Of a stretch of DNA of 24,914 bases, positions 1 through 7,341 are shown piece by piece. Positions within the stretch are counted from its first letter, which is position 1, and the number at the start of each line of letters is the position of its first letter. Position numbers and translations under genes: made by a program. The notes beneath the pieces were generated by a model. That model did not search any database. It worked only from the letters and a program-made list of their open reading frames with translations, and was not told where the DNA came from. The stretch covers positions 1 through 24,914 of the forward strand of contig JAEEKU010000092.1 of assembly GCA_016282555.1 (NCBI GenBank), in the 5' to 3' direction. The stretch is from Methanomassiliicoccaceae archaeon (lineage in GTDB: Archaea > Thermoplasmatota > Thermoplasmata > Methanomassiliicoccales > Methanomethylophilaceae).

Positions 1-745
1 CGGCGGAAATCTCCGAAAGGTATCTGGTTTTCCCGCCCGGAACCTCTATGTAAGCGTATACCGCACCGGCGTTCACCCTGAACGGCCTGCTGGCTACGTA
101 TCCGTTCTCCTCGCTCTCGGACTGCACCAGGAACAGACAGTTCGAATAGGAGCCGATCAGCATCCCCTCCCCGGGAACCATGAGGCTGCATGTGTCGATG
201 CACACTCTGTCGCCCATCTCCGCGGGGACCACGGATACCACGGTAAGTTCCGAAAGGCTCTCCTTCCTGTTCTCCGTCAGAATCCCGACCATTTTACCGA
301 TTTTCAGAGGATCGTCCGCGGCGATTATGACCCCGTCGGCGCCCTTCTCCATGGTGGTGAGGAAAAGCCTGGCGGACTCCGCGTCGGAGGCGCATGCGAG
401 CAGTTCCGTTCCGGAGCCTCCGAATCCGGCGATCATGTTCTCTAAAGGAATAACAGTCCAGTCGGATGTCCTGACGGCCACCGTCTTCTTCGATCCCGCG
501 TAGGACAGGGCTTTAGCCTGATCCTCCGGGGTGTCTATGGATATGAAAACGCGGGAGCCGTCGGTAAACTCTCCGTCCCTGGTGTACATAACGTCCATTT
601 TTCCCAGAGATTCGAGCGCCTCGTCTCCCTCCCTGAGGATGAAACGGGTTATTCCGGCCTCGAGACCTCCCGTGACCAGATCCTTTCTGGCATCCGGATC
701 GTCCGGCAGATCGGCTCTCAGAATAAGCCTTCCCAACGGATTCAC
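1..745 (-). CDS. aroB': 3-dehydroquinate synthase II (archaeal type), 3' end cut by the window
   Basis: This enzyme carries out the NAD-dependent oxidative deamination and cyclisation of the C7 amino sugar made by the neighbouring ADH synthase, giving 3-dehydroquinate for the archaeal shikimate pathway. I translated the minus strand from a GTG at 745; the frame stays open to position 1, giving 248 codons of a family that is usually about 330-380 residues. Family hallmarks seen are DWTVIPLENMIA in the middle and, near the window edge, EMGDRVCIDTCSLM, PGEGMLIGSYSN and RPFRVNAGAVYAY. The GTG start overlaps the stop of the upstream ADH synthase gene as GTGA (742-745), so the two are almost certainly translationally coupled. 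The ADH synthase-DHQ synthase II pair is the known archaeal replacement for bacterial AroG/AroB. The C-terminal part is outside the window. Confidence 0.93.
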   Translation of the reverse strand, partial: MNPLGRLILRADLPDDPDARKDLVTGGLEAGITRFILREGDEALESLGKMDVMYTRDGEFTDGSRVFISIDTPEDQAKALSYAGSKKTVAVRTSDWTVIPLENMIAGFGGSGTELLACASDAESARLFLTTMEKGADGVIIAADDPLKIGKMVGILTENRKESLSELTVVSVVPAEMGDRVCIDTCSLMVPGEGMLIGSYSNCLFLVQSESEENGYVASRPFRVNAGAVYAYIEVPGGKTRYLSEISA

Positions 746-1536
746 CTCAGGAACTCGGAAGCCTCTTCCACGGAGTATCCGTCGAGGACTATGCTGGATA
801 TCGCTTTGGTCATTCCCATCACGTTTCTGTTCTGGAAGACGTTTCTTCCTATGGAGACTCCGTGGCCGCCGGCTTCGACGGAATCGTGAACCATCCTCAG
901 AATATCCGTGTCGGAATCCATCTTGGGGCCTCCGGCTATGACGACCGGGGAGAGGGCCCCTCTGCAGACCTCCCTGAAAGTATCGATATCCCCGGTGTAA
1001 CTGACTTTGACGATGTCCGCGCCCAGTTCGGAAGCGGCTCTGGCGCAGTGGGCGATCGCCTGCGGATCGAAGGAGTTCTTGATCTCCGGCCCGCGGGGGT
1101 AGGCCATTACTATAAGGGGCATTCCCCAGTCGGTGCACTGCTCTGAGATCTTTCCCGCCTGCTCCAGCATAGAGGGCTCGTCCTCCGATCCGAAGTTGAT
1201 ATGGATGGAAACGGCGTCCGCGCCGTATTTTATGGCTTCCTCTATCGTCGTTATCTGGACTTTGCTGTTTCTGTTGGGGCCGAGATCGGTCGAGGCGGAG
1301 AGATGCATGATGAGCCCGACGTCTCTTCCCGACTGGCGGTAGGAGTATCTTATCAGACCCTTGTGCATCAGAACCGCGGTGGCTCCGCCGTTGGAGACGT
1401 CGTCCACGGCTTTTCTCATATCTATAAGACCGTTGAGAGGACCCACGGAGATGCCGTGATCCATCGGAACGATCACGGCGTTTCCGGACTTTCTGTCCGT
1501 AATCCTCTCCATACGAATGCTTTTTCCGTACATCAT
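742..1536 (-). CDS. aroA': 2-amino-3,7-dideoxy-D-threo-hept-6-ulosonate (ADH) synthase
   Basis: A class I (Schiff-base) aldolase that makes the C7 precursor of dehydroquinate in archaea lacking DAHP synthase. The 264-residue protein has the family length. Visible motifs are VPMDHGISVGP (residues 23-33, general acid Asp26), AYPRGPE (145-151, catalytic Tyr146), IVKVSYTGD (175-183, probable Schiff-base Lys177) and the phosphate-binding C-terminal stretch GGPKMDSD and SIGRNVFQ. Two ATG codons lie in tandem at 1536 and 1533; a good Shine-Dalgarno, AAGGTGAT at 1540-1547, fits either. A TATA element at 1572-1583 gives the gene its own promoter even though the tyrA-like gene ends only 53 bases upstream. 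It overlaps the DHQ synthase II start by four bases. Function is firm by family, not by experiment here. Confidence 0.94.
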   Translation of the reverse strand: MMYGKSIRMERITDRKSGNAVIVPMDHGISVGPLNGLIDMRKAVDDVSNGGATAVLMHKGLIRYSYRQSGRDVGLIMHLSASTDLGPNRNSKVQITTIEEAIKYGADAVSIHINFGSEDEPSMLEQAGKISEQCTDWGMPLIVMAYPRGPEIKNSFDPQAIAHCARAASELGADIVKVSYTGDIDTFREVCRGALSPVVIAGGPKMDSDTDILRMVHDSVEAGGHGVSIGRNVFQNRNVMGMTKAISSIVLDGYSVEEASEFLR

Positions 1537-1571
1537 AATATCACCTTGCTTCGCGCGGATTATTTTTTAAT

Positions 1572-1583
1572 GCGATATATAAC
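1572..1583 (-). promoter_or_regulatory. TATA box of the ADH synthase-DHQ synthase II operon
   Basis: Read on the minus strand the element is GTTATATATCGC, about 40 bases before the ATG at 1536. This predicts a transcript start near 1550 and a short leader that carries the Shine-Dalgarno at 1540-1547. It sits in the 53-base gap after the tyrA-like gene. Confidence 0.6.
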
Positions 1584-1589
1584 CGATCG

Positions 1590-2642
1590 TCAATCGTTAA
1601 AGTACCTGCGGCCGGCGTCCATTATTCCTATGAATCCGGATGGGTCGCCGCTGAGGGACTGTTTTTTAAGCTCTTCGACCGTTTCGGAGAAAAGATCCCA
1701 CATCTCGTCCCTGTGGACGTTGAGATGCTGGATTTCATAGTAGAGCATCGGATCCTCCGAGGCGACGGACATATTGGTGTCCAGCCCCTTGCTGAAAGTG
1801 GTCGAAGAGACTGTGAGAAGATCTTTGAAAGAGTAGCCGCTCCGCTCCAGAACCGTGAAGAGGGCTATGTTGACGGCGTGGGTCAGGCCGAGAACGTAGG
1901 ACATGTATCCGTCGTGTTCGCCGACGTCCATGATCCTTATGTTCCCTCCCCTGTCGTCGAACAGAGACTTCGCTTCCTCCACGGCCTTGCTGCATCCACA
2001 GTCGCAGATTATCAGATTGCGACCGTACAAAGACGATGCAGAGGGACCGAACATGGGATGGAGGGAGCACACCTTCATATGCGAGGCCATCGATCTGAGC
2101 CTTCCGGTTATCGGGGATTTCAGAGAGGTCAGGTCGAAGATCAGGGTATCTTCGCCGCAGATGTTCTCTAATTCGGAAAGCACGGAATCCGTGTAGCGTA
2201 TGGGAACGGCGACGACAACGGCATCGCAGCCGCGACAGTCCCGTATGGTGTTTCCGTTGCCGGACGCGGGATCGATGATGATTACGCTGTGGCCGCATTT
2301 CTCCAGAAATCCGGCGGTCCATGCCCCCATCTTTCCGGCGCCGCCGACGACGGCTATCCTCATCGGCTTTCCTTCAAAGGGAACAGAGGCCTCGGAGTCC
2401 ACCGCCTCCTTGATCAGCGCGGAGGATACGCTGACCGCCGCCTCGCGGCTGAGTCCGTACTCCGAAAAGTTTTCGATGTATCTTTTAACGACTTTCTCTT
2501 CGACCGGAACGTTCCTTATCGGGAGGCCCTCGCGGTGCTTCAGCTCCCCGATCCTTCTGGCGATCTCCGTGCGTTCGGATATCAGCCTGGCGATCTCCTC
2601 GTCTTTCCGGCCGATCATTTCCCTGAGTGCGTCCAATTCCAT
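1590..2642 (-). CDS. tyrA: Chorismate mutase-prephenate dehydrogenase fusion (AroQ-TyrA)
   Basis: A bifunctional enzyme of 350 residues for tyrosine synthesis. Residues 1 to about 88 form an all-helical AroQ chorismate mutase (start MELDALREMIGRKDEEIARL, then the ERTEIARRIGELK helix). Residues 94-350 form the prephenate dehydrogenase, opening with a Rossmann nucleotide-binding motif VVGGAGKMG (98-106), followed by LHPMFGP and a helical dimerisation domain containing LGLTHAVNIALF. The order resembles the enterobacterial T-protein. The gene starts at the first ATG; the TATA element at 2686-2695 and the palindrome at 2669-2680 lie just upstream. It is followed after 53 bases by the ADH synthase operon, so end-product and early pathway genes are clustered. 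I do not see an ACT domain at the C-terminus, so feedback control through such a domain is not expected. Confidence 0.9.
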   Translation of the reverse strand: MELDALREMIGRKDEEIARLISERTEIARRIGELKHREGLPIRNVPVEEKVVKRYIENFSEYGLSREAAVSVSSALIKEAVDSEASVPFEGKPMRIAVVGGAGKMGAWTAGFLEKCGHSVIIIDPASGNGNTIRDCRGCDAVVVAVPIRYTDSVLSELENICGEDTLIFDLTSLKSPITGRLRSMASHMKVCSLHPMFGPSASSLYGRNLIICDCGCSKAVEEAKSLFDDRGGNIRIMDVGEHDGYMSYVLGLTHAVNIALFTVLERSGYSFKDLLTVSSTTFSKGLDTNMSVASEDPMLYYEIQHLNVHRDEMWDLFSETVEELKKQSLSGDPSGFIGIMDAGRRYFND

Positions 2643-2668
2643 GCAGAGTTCCCCTGTAAACCGTGTTA

Positions 2669-2680
2669 CATGTTAACATG
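2669..2680. promoter_or_regulatory. Perfect 12-bp palindrome, candidate operator of the tyrA-like gene
   Basis: CATGTTAACATG is exactly self-complementary. It lies between the TATA element (2686-2695, minus-strand reading AGATATATAG) and the predicted transcript start near 2665, where a bound repressor would block an archaeal promoter. A role in aromatic amino acid control is inferred from position only; the regulator is unknown. Confidence 0.5.
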
Positions 2681-2685
2681 GAGCA

Positions 2686-2695
2686 CTATATATCT
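2686..2695 (-). promoter_or_regulatory. TATA box of the chorismate mutase-prephenate dehydrogenase gene
   Basis: AGATATATAG on the minus strand lies about 48 bases upstream of the ATG at 2642. No other TATA-like element is closer. The leader between them contains the palindrome at 2669-2680. Confidence 0.6.
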
Positions 2696-2704
2696 GTAAC
2701 GGCG

Positions 2705-2728
2705 CCGCCCCCCGGATCCGGAGGGCGG
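2705..2728 (-). terminator. GC-rich stem-loop downstream of trpB2
   Basis: CCGCCC (2705-2710) and GGGCGG (2723-2728) are complementary, and the stem can extend inward by two more pairs past one mismatch. It begins ten bases after the trpB2 stop on the minus strand. There is no strong T-run after it, so it may end or protect the transcript rather than act as a classical terminator. Confidence 0.35.
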
Positions 2729-2737
2729 ATGCCGGGA

Positions 2738-4069
2738 TCAGCTGTGTATATCCGAAGACTGCAGAGTGCCGTCCATATACTGCTCGTATCCGTACAGATC
2801 GAGAAGCCCGTGTCCGGAGAGGCAGAACACTATAGTCTTCTCCTCGTTCTTCGCCTTGGCGTCCAGAGCGAGATCTATGGCTCCCTTCAGCGCGTGGCAG
2901 GATTCAGGAGCGGGAATGATCCCTTCGGTTCTGGCCATGAGGAGGCCGGCTTCGAAGGTCTGCGTCTGATCGTAGGATCTGGCGCTGATCATTCCTGTGT
3001 CGTACGCGGCGGAGACGAGAGGAGACATTCCGTGGTATCTCAGGCCTCCGGCGTGGATAGCGGACGGGATGAAATTGCTTCCGAGAGTGTACATCATCAG
3101 CAGAGGAGTGAATCCGGCGGTGTCGCCGAAATCGTATTTGAATTCGCCCTCGGTGAGACTGGGGGCCGCCTTTGGCTCGACCGCGACGAACTGGGTGTCT
3201 TTGAACTTCTTTCCGTGGATCTTCTGTCCGAGCATCGGGAAAGTCATTCCGGCGAAGTTGGATCCTCCTCCGGTGCATGCGACGACGTAGTCCGGCTCGA
3301 TCTCTCCGATCTCCATCTGCTGCATGGTCTCCTGGCCGATCACGGTCTGGTGGAGCATGACGTGGTTCAGAACGCTTCCCAAAGAATAGCATATATGCTC
3401 GTCCTTGGCGGCCATCTCGCACGCTTCGGAAATCGCTATTCCCAGAGATCCGGAAGTCTCCGGATGCTCTTTCAGTATTTTTCTTCCGAACTCGGTGTAT
3501 TCGCTGGGAGATGAGTATATCTTCGCGCCGTAGGTGTTTATGATAGTTTTCCTCAAAGGTTTGGCCTCGAAACTGCCCCTGACCATGAACACGGTAGTGT
3601 CCAGATCGTACAGGTTGGAAACCATCGCGAGAGCGGTTCCCCACTGTCCGGCCCCGGTTTCGGTGGTGAGCGTGTGGACGCCCGCCTCCGCGTTGTAATA
3701 CGCCTGGGCGAGGGCTGTGTTTCCCTTATGGCTTCCCAGAGGGCTCATGTCCTCTCTCTTGAAGTAGATCTTGGCGGGAGTCTTGAGGTATTTTTCCAGC
3801 CTGTAAGCTCTCTGGAGAGGCGCCGGCCTGTTCAGGTAGATGAGATTGTCGCGGACTTCTTCGGGAATGTCGACGTATCTTTCGGTCGTTCCTTCCTGGC
3901 GGATGATCTCTTTACAGAATATAGCCTCGAAATCCTCCGGTTTGGCGGGCTGGCCGGTGCCGGGGTTGAGCGGAGGCTTGAGATCGGGAATGTCGGATGC
4001 GAGATTATACCATCTTTTGGGTATATCTTCGGGAGACAGGTTGATTCTTGCGTCCTTTGGAATGGTCAT
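2738..4069 (-). CDS. trpB2: TrpB2-type tryptophan synthase beta chain
   Basis: A PLP enzyme that condenses indole with serine (or, in some TrpB2 lineages, phosphoserine) to tryptophan. With the start chosen here it has 443 residues, the usual TrpB2 length. The N-terminus carries the TrpB2 signature IPKRWYN (16-22) and PPLNPGTG; LGSHKGNTA (111-119) holds the PLP lysine Lys115; TTETGAGQWGTA (135-146) is the substrate loop; GGGSNFAG (267-274) binds the cofactor phosphate. An in-frame ATG exists at 4111, but the TATA element overlapping 4115-4130 predicts a transcript start near 4095, so the ATG at 4069 (MTIPKDARI) is preferred. No trpA is adjacent, as is common for TrpB2, which often works without TrpA. 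It has its own promoter and a stem-loop after its stop. Confidence 0.92.
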   Translation of the reverse strand: MTIPKDARINLSPEDIPKRWYNLASDIPDLKPPLNPGTGQPAKPEDFEAIFCKEIIRQEGTTERYVDIPEEVRDNLIYLNRPAPLQRAYRLEKYLKTPAKIYFKREDMSPLGSHKGNTALAQAYYNAEAGVHTLTTETGAGQWGTALAMVSNLYDLDTTVFMVRGSFEAKPLRKTIINTYGAKIYSSPSEYTEFGRKILKEHPETSGSLGIAISEACEMAAKDEHICYSLGSVLNHVMLHQTVIGQETMQQMEIGEIEPDYVVACTGGGSNFAGMTFPMLGQKIHGKKFKDTQFVAVEPKAAPSLTEGEFKYDFGDTAGFTPLLMMYTLGSNFIPSAIHAGGLRYHGMSPLVSAAYDTGMISARSYDQTQTFEAGLLMARTEGIIPAPESCHALKGAIDLALDAKAKNEEKTIVFCLSGHGLLDLYGYEQYMDGTLQSSDIHS

Positions 4070-4114
4070 AGTTCGCAGAAGTAAAGAACAATATTTAATA
4101 TTTTCATTCATTAG

Positions 4115-4130
4115 TGTATAAATATATACA
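4115..4130 (-). promoter_or_regulatory. trpB2 promoter: TATA box inside an inverted repeat
   Basis: TGTATA-AATA-TATACA is a perfect inverted repeat with 6-base arms, and its centre is the TATA element for trpB2 (minus-strand reading TGTATATATTTATACA). It lies in the 29-base gap after the PHP gene stop. A protein bound to the arms would compete with TBP, but AT-rich TATA boxes are often partly symmetric, so the operator role is uncertain. Confidence 0.45.
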
Positions 4131-4140
4131 TTTAATCAAC

Positions 4141-5073
4141 TTAAACAAACTCCAGACGCTGCCGCAGAGCCGATCGGCGGCGGCGCATCAGCTTGGATCC
4201 GGTTTTGCCGGGATAATCGTGAGTTCTCCTGTACCTTACGGACTGGAACTTTCTCTCCAGGGAACTGGAGGGGCAGGACGTGGAGAACCTGCTGGTGCTG
4301 GCCATCGCCGTCGCGAATTTGCGGGGAGGGTTCTTCTCCCGGCCGATGACGATGCTGGTCTGCTCCGCTATGGAATCCAGAAATCCGCCCAGATCGTCCG
4401 ATTCGCAGGCGGTCACGACCGTGCCGAGCTCGTGAAGAATGTGGCCGTCGGATCCTCCCGTGTATCCGATGCCGTATTCGTCCGCGTACCGCCTCGCCGC
4501 CAGATTCTCCGATCTGAACATCCCCCCGCATATGACCTCGTAGGAATCGAACCTGCCCGCCACGGACTCGTCCAGTATCCCGAGGTTGATGGCTTTCTGC
4601 ACCCCCTTCACGGAAGCCAGATACCCGAGCGGATGCGCGGCGGAAACCACGCAGTTAACGCCCTCCAGAGAGTTCAGGATCCATTCCGTCCCTTTGTCTA
4701 TGGCGAGCCATCTGCTGCTGTGGATGTAAGGCCGGGTGTATTTCTTCCAGTATTCCTTCATCTCTCCGGCGGAATAGAAATAAACGAGAATGTGCGGCCC
4801 GTCCCAAGAACTTATCTCGATTCCGGGGACTATGAAAACCCCTTTATCCTTTGCGATCTCCATAGCCTCCAGCGAACCCTGTATGAGGTTATGATCGGTG
4901 ACCGCCACGCCCGTGCCCCTTCTCTTAGCCAGATCTATGGTGTCGCGCACCGAGGTATAAGAATCCGAATAGCGGGTGTGGAAGTGCATATCTGCGCGCA
5001 TGAAACCCTCCGGCAGACGCACTCCCGAAGGATTTCCGAAAACGACTCTGTCCCTGACCGTGCCCATTCCCAT
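4141..5073 (-). CDS. PHP-domain metal-dependent phosphoesterase
   Basis: PHP proteins hydrolyse phosphoesters using two or three metal ions. The expected ligands are present, numbered from the in-frame ATG at 5148: DMHFHTRYSDS (53-63) with the HxH pair, VTDHN (83-87), GIEIS (109-113), AAHPLG (170-175) and GGSDGH (231-236). From the start used here the protein is 310 residues. The ATG at 5148 gives 335 residues, but the TATA element at about 5154-5163 would place the transcript start inside that extension; the ATG at 5073 is preceded by GGGGA and starts the conserved part. The C-terminal 50 residues are rich in Arg, Lys and Ser and do not look like the PHP fold; they may bind nucleic acid or be disordered. 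The substrate is unknown (nucleotides, histidinol phosphate-like esters or oligonucleotides are all possible). Confidence 0.8.
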   Translation of the reverse strand: MGMGTVRDRVVFGNPSGVRLPEGFMRADMHFHTRYSDSYTSVRDTIDLAKRRGTGVAVTDHNLIQGSLEAMEIAKDKGVFIVPGIEISSWDGPHILVYFYSAGEMKEYWKKYTRPYIHSSRWLAIDKGTEWILNSLEGVNCVVSAAHPLGYLASVKGVQKAINLGILDESVAGRFDSYEVICGGMFRSENLAARRYADEYGIGYTGGSDGHILHELGTVVTACESDDLGGFLDSIAEQTSIVIGREKNPPRKFATAMASTSRFSTSCPSSSLERKFQSVRYRRTHDYPGKTGSKLMRRRRSALRQRLEFV

Positions 5074-5148
5074 CTTTCCCCGTGCCGGAAAGCACGCGAC
5101 TGCCGGTACAACCGTCCGGCATATGTAAATATGCGCCAAAGCGTTCAT

Positions 5149-5237
5149 TGAAGATATATAATAAGCGTCTTTGCGTTATTCCGGAGATCGCGCTTGCCGC
5201 GCAGCCGGAAACTATAAGCGCGTCAGAGCGTGGAAGC
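5149..5237. promoter_or_regulatory. Divergent promoter region between the PHP gene and the membrane protein-Cls operon
   Basis: A single AT-rich stretch at about 5154-5163 (ATATATAATA) is the only TATA-like element in this 89-base gap and could serve either strand. A possible Shine-Dalgarno, GGAAG, lies just before the ATG at 5238. The start assignment of the PHP gene depends on this element. Confidence 0.4.
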
Positions 5238-5849
5238 ATGTTATTTCTGCAAGACACAAGATCGATAGGACTGATTTTCTGGATAGTGGTGGCGCTGCTG
5301 CTGATCAACGCCGCCGTGGTGATCGCGGGAGCCGTGTTCGAGGATGCGGTGGATATCCCGGATTACGTCACGGACAGGGACATGTACTGCCTGCTGATAG
5401 GAGCCGGAAGCCTGATCTCCGCGGCGATATACGGCCTGAACGCCCACCGGGTCATGTCGAAAAAGATGACCAGGCTCGAAGTGCTCCACGGCTACGTCCT
5501 GACCGTCGGCCTCTGCACCGCGGCCGGAGGCGTCTTCGGGGGACTGGCGGAGTATCTGTGCACCAGCGATCCGGAGTCCGGGATTATCATTACAGCGGTC
5601 ACGATAGTCCTCGGCCTGATAGTGATACTGATCTCTATGGCTATCGTCAACGGCAAAAAGGGATTCATGAAAAAGGTCATCTGGGCTATACTCGTGATAT
5701 CGTTTATCCTTATGCTGATAGACGCCCTCATTCCGGCCGACAACTACTGGACTTACGCGGAGCACATAGCCCACCTGCTGATCGCGTTCTTCATGCTCGC
5801 GTTCATTCTCGACAGCGGCATCAGAAAAGAAATGGGGGCTCTCTCATGA
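5238..5849 (+). CDS. Six-helix integral membrane protein, unknown function
   Basis: I do not recognise the family. The 203-residue protein has about six hydrophobic segments (roughly 10-33, 50-68, 84-104, 115-137, 146-165 and 174-192) with short charged loops, the most basic one being HRVMSKKMTR (70-79). The ATG at 5238 was chosen because it begins MLFLQDTRS right before the first membrane helix and follows GGAAG; a longer frame upstream would add a polar N-terminus that crosses the promoter. The stop overlaps the start of the cardiolipin synthase-like gene as ATGA (5846-5849), so the two are probably co-translated and may work together in lipid metabolism. That link is contextual only. There are no obvious catalytic motifs. 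Confidence 0.8.
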   Translation: MLFLQDTRSIGLIFWIVVALLLINAAVVIAGAVFEDAVDIPDYVTDRDMYCLLIGAGSLISAAIYGLNAHRVMSKKMTRLEVLHGYVLTVGLCTAAGGVFGGLAEYLCTSDPESGIIITAVTIVLGLIVILISMAIVNGKKGFMKKVIWAILVISFILMLIDALIPADNYWTYAEHIAHLLIAFFMLAFILDSGIRKEMGALS

Positions 5850-7279
5850 TAGACTGGATCACCCAGCTCATATTCCAGGCCGACATCATCTTCCTGCTGG
5901 TTCTTTTCTTCTCGGAGAGGAACAGCCCGTCGAAGATCCTCCTGTGGGCCCTGGTCCTTCTGTTCCTGCCCATACTGGGATTTGTTCTTTACATAGTGAT
6001 AGGCCAGTCGTTCTACTCCGACCACATATTCAAGAAAAAGGAAATCAGAGACTACAAGATCGACGATATCATCCCGAAGAACGAAGAACTTCTCCGGGCG
6101 GAACCCGATCCCGATTACAAACGCACCGCCGGAGCCGTCCTGAAATCCGGAGGACTGGGATTCTCGAATAACAACAAAGTGAAACTCTACACTCTGGGCG
6201 AAGACAAATTCGGAGACATGTACGAGGATCTCAGGAACGCGAAGAAGTACATCCACCTCGAGTATTACATCATCAGGAACGACGAACTCGGAAACGAGCT
6301 CATGGACATCCTCACCCGGAAGATAAAAGAAGGCGTCGAGGTCAAGCTTCTCACCGACGATTTCGGAGTCGGGAAAGGGCCTAAGAAATCGATAAAGACG
6401 TTCAAAGCCGCCGGCGGGGAGTTCGCCGTGTTCCACAAGGTCCTGTGGCTCATACTCAGCCCCAAGAAGAACAACCGCAACCACAGGAAGATCGGTATCA
6501 TCGACGGAAAGATCGCGTACTGCGGCGGATTCAACATAGGAGACGAATATCTGGGCAAAGGACCTCTGGGATTCTGGAGAGACACCGCCGTCAGGATAAC
6601 CGGGGATGCGGTCAAACCTCTGCAGGTCAGGTTCCAGATGGACTGGGAATACGCTACCGGGAAGAAGATGTGCCCCGATGACAGACTGGACGATTACTAC
6701 GGAAAAACGGAATACCCGGAGACCGGGGACGCGAGGGTTCTGACCGTGTCCGGAGGACCGGACGTGGCCGATTTCAACCCGGTGAGAATGGAATATCTGG
6801 AACTCATCAGGAACGCGAAGAAGACGGTGTACATCCACTCCCCCTATTTCATACCCGATGATTCGCTCCAGGACGCTCTGTCCGTGGCGGCCGCGAACGG
6901 CGTGGATGTGAGAGTAATAATACCCGACAAACCGGACCACATGTTCGTGTACTGGTGCAACATCAGCTGCGCCTATTCCGTCATGGGAAACGGGGTGAAG
7001 GTGTACATGTACAACAACGGGTTCGTCCATTCCAAAACCATGGTGGTGGACGGAAGATACTGCTCCGTGGGATCCGCCAATTTCGACGACAGATCCCTGG
7101 TTCTGAACTTCGAGACCAACGCCGTGATTCTTTCCGAAGAGACCGGAAGGCAGATGGACGAGGCGTTCATGAAGGATCTGGAACGCTGCACCGAGTACAC
7201 CAGAGAGGATTACGAGAACATCAGCGGGTATCAGGCCCTCAGAGTAGCCGTATCCAGACTGTTCAGCGGCCTGTCCTGA
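5846..7279 (+). CDS. cls: Cardiolipin synthase-like phospholipase D family protein
   Basis: A membrane enzyme expected to join two phospholipids, or an archaeal phosphatidylglycerol-type ether lipid with a second lipid, to make cardiolipin. The 477-residue protein has the bacterial Cls layout. Two N-terminal membrane helices (about 9-24 and 30-53) are followed by two phospholipase D domains. HKD motif 1 is NHRKIGIIDGK (His213, Lys215, Asp220, then GGFNIGDEY) and HKD motif 2 is VHSKTMVVDG (His395, Lys397, Asp402, then GSANFDDRS). Both are complete, so the enzyme should be active. The start is the ATG that overlaps the preceding stop as ATGA. The gene ends before a bidirectional terminator shared with the convergent ClC gene. 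Bacterial-type Cls in archaea is known; transfer from bacteria is likely but the base composition here is not different from the neighbours. Confidence 0.92.
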   Translation: MIDWITQLIFQADIIFLLVLFFSERNSPSKILLWALVLLFLPILGFVLYIVIGQSFYSDHIFKKKEIRDYKIDDIIPKNEELLRAEPDPDYKRTAGAVLKSGGLGFSNNNKVKLYTLGEDKFGDMYEDLRNAKKYIHLEYYIIRNDELGNELMDILTRKIKEGVEVKLLTDDFGVGKGPKKSIKTFKAAGGEFAVFHKVLWLILSPKKNNRNHRKIGIIDGKIAYCGGFNIGDEYLGKGPLGFWRDTAVRITGDAVKPLQVRFQMDWEYATGKKMCPDDRLDDYYGKTEYPETGDARVLTVSGGPDVADFNPVRMEYLELIRNAKKTVYIHSPYFIPDDSLQDALSVAAANGVDVRVIIPDKPDHMFVYWCNISCAYSVMGNGVKVYMYNNGFVHSKTMVVDGRYCSVGSANFDDRSLVLNFETNAVILSEETGRQMDEAFMKDLERCTEYTREDYENISGYQALRVAVSRLFSGLS

Positions 7280-7285
7280 GCAAAA

Positions 7286-7315
7286 AGAGTCCGGGATGTT
7301 CCGGTTCCGGACTCT
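7286..7315. terminator. Bidirectional terminator between cls and the ClC gene
   Basis: AGAGTCCGG (7286-7294) and CCGGACTCT (7307-7315) are perfect complements around a 12-base loop. A run of five A precedes it, giving T5 on the minus strand, and CTCCTTTAAT follows on the plus strand. It starts six bases after the cls stop, in the gap between two convergent genes. Confidence 0.75.
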
Positions 7316-7341
7316 CCTTTAATAATACGCAAAAAATGCGA

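Noticed and set aside
4111..4111. ATG at 4111 as trpB2 start
   Set aside because: It lies upstream of the transcript start predicted from the TATA box, and the extra 14 residues do not resemble the TrpB2 N-terminus.
5753..7030. A 425-codon open frame on the minus strand opposite the cardiolipin synthase
   Set aside because: The plus strand has both HKD motifs and good start context; the antisense translation is rich in His, Val and Asp with no fold-like pattern.
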